Shown one piece after another: positions 59,509-64,000 of a DNA stretch of 64,000 nucleotides. The position numbers and the translations under genes are program-made. The stretch is from Kitasatospora azatica KCTC 9699. Lineage in GTDB: Bacteria > Actinomycetota > Actinomycetes > Streptomycetales > Streptomycetaceae. The stretch lies in NCBI RefSeq assembly GCF_000744785.1, contig NZ_JQMO01000003.1, positions 1,798,001-1,862,000 of the forward strand, given 5' to 3'. The notes under the pieces are model-generated. The model worked only from the letters and a program-made list of their open reading frames with translations. It was not told the origin of the DNA and did no database searches. Position 1 is the first letter of the stretch, and every line of letters begins with the position of its first letter.

Positions 59509-60162
59509 GTGCGGGTTCTTGTCGTCGAGGACGAGCAGCTGCTCGCCGAAGCCGTGGCCACCGGCCTGCGCCGGGAGGCCATGGCCGTCGACGTGGTGTA
59601 CGACGGCGAGGCCGCGCTGCAGCGGATCGCCGTCAACGACTACGACGTGGTGGTACTCGACCGTGACCTTCCGCTGGTGCACGGCGATGACGTGTGCCGC
59701 AGCGTGGTCGAGCAGGGTCTGGCCACCCGGGTGATCATGCTGACCGCCTCCGGCGACATCAGCGACCGGGTCGAGGGCCTGGAGATCGGCGCCGACGACT
59801 ACCTGCCCAAGCCGTTCGCTTTCAGCGAACTCGTCGCCCGGGTCCGGGCGCTCGGCCGGCGCGCCACCGTTCCGCTGCCACCGGTGCTGGACCGGGCCGG
59901 CATCACCCTGGACCCGGGCCGCCGCGAGGTGCTGCGCGACGGCCGCTCGATCCAGCTGGCACCCAAGGAGTTCGCGGTCCTGGAGGTGCTGATGCGGGCC
60001 GGCGGTGCCGTCGTCTCGGCCGAACAGCTGCTCGAGAAGGCCTGGGACGAGCACACCGACCCGTTCACCAACGTAGTGCGGGTCACCGTGATGACCCTGC
60101 GCCGCAAGCTCGGCGACCCTGCGGTGATCGTCACCGTGCCCGGTTCCGGCTACCGGATCTGA
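59509..60162 (+). CDS. cutR: Response regulator CutR (OmpR family)
   Basis: A 217-residue regulator. Receiver residues are the acidic pair in VEDE, Asp51 in VVVLDRDLPLVHG and Lys in YLPKPF. The OmpR-type winged helix (about 130-215) reads LAPKEFAVLEVLMRAGGAVV and RVTVMTLRRKLG. It is nearly identical to my memory of S. coelicolor/S. lividans CutR. Deletion of cutRS raises actinorhodin output, and CutR binds genes for extracellular protein folding. The GTG at 59509 follows AAGGGA. Confidence 0.95.
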   Translation: MRVLVVEDEQLLAEAVATGLRREAMAVDVVYDGEAALQRIAVNDYDVVVLDRDLPLVHGDDVCRSVVEQGLATRVIMLTASGDISDRVEGLEIGADDYLPKPFAFSELVARVRALGRRATVPLPPVLDRAGITLDPGRREVLRDGRSIQLAPKEFAVLEVLMRAGGAVVSAEQLLEKAWDEHTDPFTNVVRVTVMTLRRKLGDPAVIVTVPGSGYRI

Positions 60163-60199
60163 CCACCTCCCTGACCTCCACCTTGAGGGGACGACACTG

Positions 60200-61495
60200 A
60201 TGACCACCCCGCCCACGCTCGGCGGGCCCTCCGGCAGTTCCCACGCCGTGCCGCCGCGTCCGGGACACCCGCCGCGCCCCACCGCGCCGCCACTACCGGC
60301 CGAGCACCAGCACTACCGGCCCGGTGACGGCCTCGGTTGGCTGCCGTTCCGCCCGACCATCCGGATCCGGCTGACCCTGCTGTACGGCGGGATGTTCCTG
60401 ATGGCCGGGGTGCTGCTGCTGCTGATCATGTACGTGGTGGTCCGGCAGGCCTTCCAGGACACCACGCTGCCGACCATCAACATCGACCGCGGTGTGACCG
60501 GAACGATCAACGGCGTCCCGGTGACCGGCGACGAGTTCAACTCCTACCTGCGCAACGCCCAGACGGCGAACGCGCACAGCGAGCTCGACACACTGCTGCG
60601 CAAGTCGCTGACCATCCTGGTCGCGCTCGCCGTGATCGCCTTCGCGGCCGGCTACGCGATGGCGGGGCGGGTGCTGCGCCCGCTCGGCCGGATCACCCGC
60701 GCCGCCCGCGAGGTGGCCAGCTCCGACCTGCACCGCCGGATCGAGCTGGACGGCCCCGACGACGAGCTCAAGGAGCTCGCCGACACCTTCGACGACATGC
60801 TCGACCGGCTCGACCGCTCCTTCGACTCGCAGCGCAAGTTCGTCGCCAACGCCTCGCACGAGCTGCGCACCCCGCTGGCGATCAACCGCACCCTGCTGGA
60901 GGTGCAGCTCTCCGACCCGGCCGCCTCGCCCGACCTGCAGCAGCTCGGCAAGACCCTGCTGGCCACCAACGAGCGCAGCGAGCAGTTGGTGGAGGGCCTG
61001 CTGCTGCTGGCCCGCAGCGACAACGAGCTGCTCGACCGCCGCCCGGTGGAGCTCTCCGAGGTCGCCTCCCGGGCGGTCGAGCAGACCCGCGCCGAGGCCG
61101 GCAACCGTGAGGTGGAGATCCGCACCATGCTGAACCCGGTGGCGGTCTCCGGCAACGGCGTGCTGCTGGAGCGGATCGCGCTCAACCTGCTGCAGAACGC
61201 GGTGCGCTACAACCTGCCCGACGGCTGGGTGGAGATCAGCACCGCCACCGGCCCGGGTGGGCTCGGCGAGCTGGTGGTCAGCAACACCGGGCCGGTGGTG
61301 CCCGGCTACGAGTTGGAACACATCTTCGAACCCTTCCGCCGGGTCAAGGGTGCCGATCGCACCCGCAGCGACAAGGGCGTGGGCCTCGGTCTGTCGATCG
61401 TCCGTTCGGTGGTCCGGGCCCACGGCGGCGCCATCGAGGCCGTACCTCGCCCCGGCGGTGGGCTGACCATGCGGGTACGAATCCCCGGAGCCTGA
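60200..61495 (+). CDS. cutS: Sensor histidine kinase CutS
   Basis: A 431-residue membrane kinase. A Pro-rich cytoplasmic start (1-50) is followed by TM1 (about 60-82), an external loop of about 55 residues, TM2 (about 138-155), a HAMP domain, the His box FVANASHELRTPLAINRTLL, and an ATP-binding domain (NLLQNAVRYN, DKGVGLGLSIV). It phosphorylates CutR. The ATG at 60200 is 37 bp after cutR behind GAGGGGACG. The protein has no cysteine at all, which matters because redox-active cysteines have been discussed for CutS sensing. A loose hairpin follows. Confidence 0.94.
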   Translation: MTTPPTLGGPSGSSHAVPPRPGHPPRPTAPPLPAEHQHYRPGDGLGWLPFRPTIRIRLTLLYGGMFLMAGVLLLLIMYVVVRQAFQDTTLPTINIDRGVTGTINGVPVTGDEFNSYLRNAQTANAHSELDTLLRKSLTILVALAVIAFAAGYAMAGRVLRPLGRITRAAREVASSDLHRRIELDGPDDELKELADTFDDMLDRLDRSFDSQRKFVANASHELRTPLAINRTLLEVQLSDPAASPDLQQLGKTLLATNERSEQLVEGLLLLARSDNELLDRRPVELSEVASRAVEQTRAEAGNREVEIRTMLNPVAVSGNGVLLERIALNLLQNAVRYNLPDGWVEISTATGPGGLGELVVSNTGPVVPGYELEHIFEPFRRVKGADRTRSDKGVGLGLSIVRSVVRAHGGAIEAVPRPGGGLTMRVRIPGA

Positions 61496-61514
61496 CCCGT
61501 CGAAGCCATTCCAG

Positions 61515-61562
61515 GCGCCCCGTGCACGCCCCTCACCTGCGGGAAGGAGCGGACCGGGGCGC
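61515..61562 (+). terminator. Possible cutRS terminator
   Basis: GCGCCCCG (61515-61522) pairs with CGGGGCGC (61555-61562) across a 32-nt loop and is followed by TTGTCTTTT. The T-rich tail supports termination; the long loop weakens it. Confidence 0.5.
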
Positions 61563-61583
61563 TTGTCTTTTGCGGCCGAATGA

Positions 61584-61631
61584 ACTTACGCTGCCGTAAC
61601 CTACGCTGCCGTAAGGTACGGAAGCGTAAGT
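61584..61631. promoter_or_regulatory. Three 14-bp palindromic operators before the desaturase
   Basis: TTACGCTGCCGTAA (61586-61599), CTACGCTGCCGTAA (61601-61614) and GTACGGAAGCGTAA (61616-61629, inverted) are spaced exactly 15 bp apart. Each is TTACG-N4-CGTAA or one mismatch from it. ACTTACGCT and AGCGTAAGT bracket the array. They lie 57-103 bp before the desaturase start, where a TetR-type lipid regulator would act. Confidence 0.82.
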
Positions 61632-61686
61632 GCCGCACTCGCTAGTGACGCATTCGCACGTGTCCCGTCCGTCAGGAGCCACCGTC

Positions 61687-62667
61687 GTGACCCTCGCCCC
61701 CGCCCAGCGCACCGGCTCGACCGCCTGGACCGATGCCCGGCTGATCCTCGCCCTGGAAGAGGTCGTCGAGGCCGAGCTCAACCGGCACCTGAAGGTGGCC
61801 AAGGAGTGGATGCCGCACGAGTACATCCCGTGGAGCCAGGGGCGGGACTTCGACGGCGTGCTCGACGGTGAGGCCTGGGACGTCGCGCAGTCCAAGGTGA
61901 CCCCGCTCGGCCGGATCTCGCTGGTGGTCAACCTGCTGACCGAGGACAACCTCCCCAGCTACCACCACGAGATCGCCACCATGTTCGGCCGGGAGGGCGC
62001 CTGGGGGACCTGGGTGCACCGCTGGACGGCCGAGGAGGGGCGCCACGGCATAGCCATCCGGGACTACCTGCTGGCCACCCGCGCGGTCGACCCGGTGGCC
62101 CTGGAGCGGGCCCGGATGGAGCACATGGCGGCGGGCTTCGAGTCCGACAACGCGCACAGCATGCTGCACTCGGTGGCCTACGTGGCCTTCCAGGAGCTCG
62201 CCACCCGGATCTCGCACCGCAACACCGGCCACTTCGCCGGCGACCCGCTCTGCGAGCAGCTGCTGGCGAAGATCGCCAACGACGAGAACCTGCACATGGT
62301 CTTCTACCGGAACCTGCTGCGGGCCGCGCTGGAGATCGCCCCCGACCTCGCCATGCAGGCCGTCCGCGACGTGGTGTGCGACTTCCGGATGCCCGGCCAC
62401 GGGATGCCCGGCTTCGAGCGCTCCGCCGCGCAGATCGCCATCGGCGGCATCTACAACCTGCGGATCCACCACGACGACGTGCTGCAGCCGGTGCTGCGCC
62501 ACCTGAAGGTGATGGAGATCGGCGGCCTCGGCCCGGCCGGTCTGCAGGCCCAGCAGGAGCTCGGGCTCTTCCTGGACGGCCTGGACGCGCAGGCCACCAA
62601 GTTCGACGAGCGGCAGGCCGCACTGCTGGCGCGGCGGGCCGCCAACGCCGAGCGCAAGGCGGGCTGA
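61687..62667 (+). CDS. Acyl-ACP desaturase
   Basis: A 326-residue soluble di-iron desaturase that introduces a double bond into acyl-ACP chains. The iron ligands are in LTEDNLPSYHHE, TAEEGRHGIAIRDYL and ANDENLHMVFYRN (ExxH pairs). The GTG at 61687 follows CAGGAG by 8 nt. It is transcribed alone downstream of a triple palindrome and probably adjusts membrane fluidity under a lipid-sensing repressor. Similar to DesA-type enzymes of actinomycetes. Confidence 0.93.
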   Translation: MTLAPAQRTGSTAWTDARLILALEEVVEAELNRHLKVAKEWMPHEYIPWSQGRDFDGVLDGEAWDVAQSKVTPLGRISLVVNLLTEDNLPSYHHEIATMFGREGAWGTWVHRWTAEEGRHGIAIRDYLLATRAVDPVALERARMEHMAAGFESDNAHSMLHSVAYVAFQELATRISHRNTGHFAGDPLCEQLLAKIANDENLHMVFYRNLLRAALEIAPDLAMQAVRDVVCDFRMPGHGMPGFERSAAQIAIGGIYNLRIHHDDVLQPVLRHLKVMEIGGLGPAGLQAQQELGLFLDGLDAQATKFDERQAALLARRAANAERKAG

Positions 62668-63132
62668 GCACGCACGGCGATGTGCAGGTTCCGGCCTTTT
62701 CGCCCGAAAAATGCCACACCGTGACGAAGGTCACATCCGCGACCTGTACACGTTCGGATGATCTCGTAGCGTGATCATCCGAGTGGCGTAATCCATTGCA
62801 GACGGTAGTCGGAACCGGCGGATCGGGTTCCGCTCCCGTGCGCCGTGAATGCGCCTCCTACCTGCGCCGGGGCGCCCTGGTGCAAGTGCCTGCCAGGGCG
62901 TACCATCACCTTCCGTATTCGACTGCAGAGGCTCACCCACCATTGGTGGCCACTGTCCGCAAGCCTGCCGAGGGCGGCTCGGAGCACCCGGTCGGGCCCG
63001 TCTCTGAGTGTCGATTGAGTAACAGGGCTTGAAGTAAGGCACAATCTCGGCCTCGGGTCGGGCACAAGACCGGCCCCTCATGCGTTACGTGCGCTGGAGA
63101 TACCGCACACACCCAGAGGGGGAGAGCGAACA
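62668..63132. other. 465-bp structured intergenic region
   Basis: Besides the promoter of the DUF4193 gene this gap carries a Crp-like palindrome and three hairpins: CGGATGATC/GATCATCCG (62755-62781), CGGAACC/GGTTCCG (62810-62832) and CGCCCTGG/CCAGGGCG (62873-62900). A 78-codon frame from a TTG at 62796 has only moderate G/C at third positions. A small RNA or a long leader is possible. Confidence 0.5.
62720..62735. promoter_or_regulatory. Crp-like site
   Basis: CGTGACGAAGGTCACA fits TGTGA-N6-TCACA at nine of ten defined positions, and GTGAC-GAAG-GTCAC is a perfect palindrome. Streptomyces Crp binds such sites. It is 53 bp after the desaturase stop and about 400 bp before the next called gene. 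Confidence 0.5.
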
Positions 63133-63432
63133 ATGGCAACGGACTACGACACCCCACGCAAGACCGATGACGACCTCAACGAGGACAGCATCGAGGAACT
63201 GAAGGCGCGCCGGAACGACAAGTCGACCACCACGGTCGACGTCGACGATTTCGACTCGGCGGAGAGCCTTGAACTGCCCGGCGCCGACCTCTCCAACGAG
63301 GAGCTGTCGGTCCGGGTGCTGCCGCGTCAGGCCGATGAGTTCACCTGCATGAGCTGCTTCCTGGTGCACCACCGGAGCCAGCTGTACAGCGAGAAGAACG
63401 GCCAGCCGATCTGCAAGGACTGCGGAGCCTGA
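63133..63432 (+). CDS. DUF4193 family zinc-ribbon protein
   Basis: A 99-residue actinobacterial protein. The first 65 residues are acidic and probably extended (KTDDDLNEDSIEELKARRND). The C-terminal zinc ribbon is CMSC near 74-77 and CKDC at the end, with HH between. The family is small, conserved in actinobacteria and of unknown function. The ATG at 63133 follows GGGGGAGAG. It is monocistronic, with a very strong terminator. Confidence 0.9.
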   Translation: MATDYDTPRKTDDDLNEDSIEELKARRNDKSTTTVDVDDFDSAESLELPGADLSNEELSVRVLPRQADEFTCMSCFLVHHRSQLYSEKNGQPICKDCGA

Positions 63433-63563
63433 GCAGGGGCCGGACTCGGTCCGAGCCCGGTGGTCGCGGTGCCTGGCACCGTCACCGGCTCGGCACACCG
63501 TCCCGTCCGGCCCGGGCCCCCGTGCCGGAGGCTGATTCCGCGACCGCCCTCGCGGGCGCACTT

Positions 63564-63611
63564 GAACGGCGAAGGGGCGGTCCGTACCCACGGACCGCCC
63601 CTTCGCCGTTC
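63564..63611. terminator. Bidirectional terminator
   Basis: A perfect 22-bp stem (63564-63585 with 63590-63611) with loop ACCC, between convergent DUF4193 and DUF3093 genes. It is the longest perfect hairpin in the window. Confidence 0.93.
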
Positions 63612-63614
63612 GCG

Positions 63615-64000
63615 TCAGCCCCGATCGCTGCTCTGATCGCCGCCCCGATCGCTGCCCAGCGCGGCGGCCAGGCTCTCCGGGTCGCGGGTCGAGAGGTAGA
63701 GGTACGGCGTCGGGTCGGCCGGATCGGTCACCTCGACCCGCAGCGCGGTCCGCACGTAACTGCGCAGCAGCATGAAGGCGCGCGGATCGGCCTTCACCGA
63801 CCGCCAGGCCACCGCCTCGGCGGCGTCCAGCGGCCGGGCCTCGCCGAGTGCCGAGAGCGGGATCCGGGCCTGGCCGGCCACCAGCGAACCCTGCACCACC
63901 CGGATCCGGGCACTGCCGTAGGAGCTCAGCGCCACCGCCCCGGCGACGAACCCGGTCAGCAGGCCGACCAGGGCGGGCACCGGGCCGAAACGCAGCAGGA
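63615..64000 (-). CDS. DUF3093 family membrane protein (partial)
   Basis: The gene runs off the right edge; 128 codons of its 3' end are present and the start lies beyond 64000. The visible part begins with a membrane segment (PALVGLLTGFVAGAVALSSYG) and continues with a beta-rich cytoplasmic part (ARIRVVQGSLVAGQARIPL, then YLYLSTRDPESLAAALG). This fits the actinobacterial DUF3093 family, whose function is unknown and which I recall next to DUF4193 and dut in streptomycetes. Confidence 0.82.
   Translation of the reverse strand, partial: LLRFGPVPALVGLLTGFVAGAVALSSYGSARIRVVQGSLVAGQARIPLSALGEARPLDAAEAVAWRSVKADPRAFMLLRSYVRTALRVEVTDPADPTPYLYLSTRDPESLAAALGSDRGGDQSSDRG

Noticed and set aside
62796..63032. 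78-codon ORF starting with TTG
   Set aside because: There is no ribosome site, third-position bias is moderate, and it overlaps two hairpins.
1..64000. Biosynthetic cluster, prophage or integrated element
   Set aside because: There is no integrase, transposase, phage structural gene, PKS/NRPS or tRNA attachment site, and composition is uniform.

Overview
The window is a gene-dense, very GC-rich segment of a filamentous actinomycete chromosome, best fitting the family Streptomycetaceae (Streptomyces, Kitasatospora or Streptacidiphilus). The basis is the strong G/C bias at third codon positions, frequent GTG starts, and a gene order that I recall from the Streptomyces coelicolor hrdB neighbourhood: recQ, whiH, hrdB, a trypsin-like protease, parE, parC, ptsH, tdk, sepH, ferrochelatase, cutRS. 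It looks like core chromosome. I see no tRNA, rRNA, insertion sequence, prophage, CRISPR array or biosynthetic gene cluster.

Layout. 1-14700: a Pro-rich protein, an unknown conserved protein, a RecQ helicase with a phosphoribosyltransferase-like tail, a DUF4192 protein (recQ and DUF4192 diverge from a region with three DnaA boxes), an alpha/beta hydrolase, a glycogen-debranching-type protein, a NrtR-like Nudix regulator, a degenerate ABC ATPase with its membrane partner, and the sporulation regulator whiH. 15052-20817: the principal sigma factor hrdB, a secreted trypsin-like protease, a small zinc-ribbon protein and parE. 20928-25979: a small membrane protein, a LuxR-type two-component system, and a DUF485 / acetate-symporter pair. 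26086-31631: a nitrate/taurine-type ABC importer on the minus strand, facing a CitAB/DcuSR-type two-component system. 31788-35814: a secreted lipase-like hydrolase, an NlpC/P60 cell-wall hydrolase, a small protein and a sucrase/ferredoxin-like protein. 35941-41367: parC diverging from a paired M16 metalloprotease operon. 41442-46990: a candidate leader peptide, RtcB RNA ligase, a methyltransferase, HPr with a DasR-like operator, and a PatA-type protein acetyltransferase. 47075-53911: DUF5998, a phosphodiesterase-type protein, thymidine kinase, a VOC protein, a sulfurtransferase, the cell-division protein SepH, and a Ser/Pro-tailed membrane protein. 53922-64000: an FAD sugar-lactone oxidase, an MFS exporter, coproporphyrin ferrochelatase, an inositol-monophosphatase-type protein, a 60-residue protein, cutRS, an acyl-ACP desaturase behind three evenly spaced palindromes, a DUF4193 zinc-ribbon protein and the end of a DUF3093 membrane protein.

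How the genes fit together. Several tie into the Streptomyces life cycle: HrdB (housekeeping transcription), WhiH and SepH (sporulation septation), ParE/ParC (chromosome decatenation), HPr with a DasR site (sugar and N-acetylglucosamine signalling) and CutRS (secretion stress). Others are metabolic or envelope functions. Unambiguous intrinsic terminators (perfect hairpins of 12-22 bp) follow hrdB, the protease, parE, the M16 pair, the sulfurtransferase, the IMPase-type gene and DUF4193, so transcription units are well separated.

The least ordinary signals are the DnaA-box cluster at recQ, the RecQ-PRTase architecture, the ABC ATPase missing its catalytic Glu and switch His, three 14-bp palindromes on a 15-bp pitch before the desaturase, the matching element found upstream of both parC and the M16 operon, several 9-18 bp minisatellites at gene ends, and a small ORF with an ideal Shine-Dalgarno before rtcB. 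I did not find a convincing wholly new multi-gene system. S. coelicolor comparisons are from memory, without alignment.
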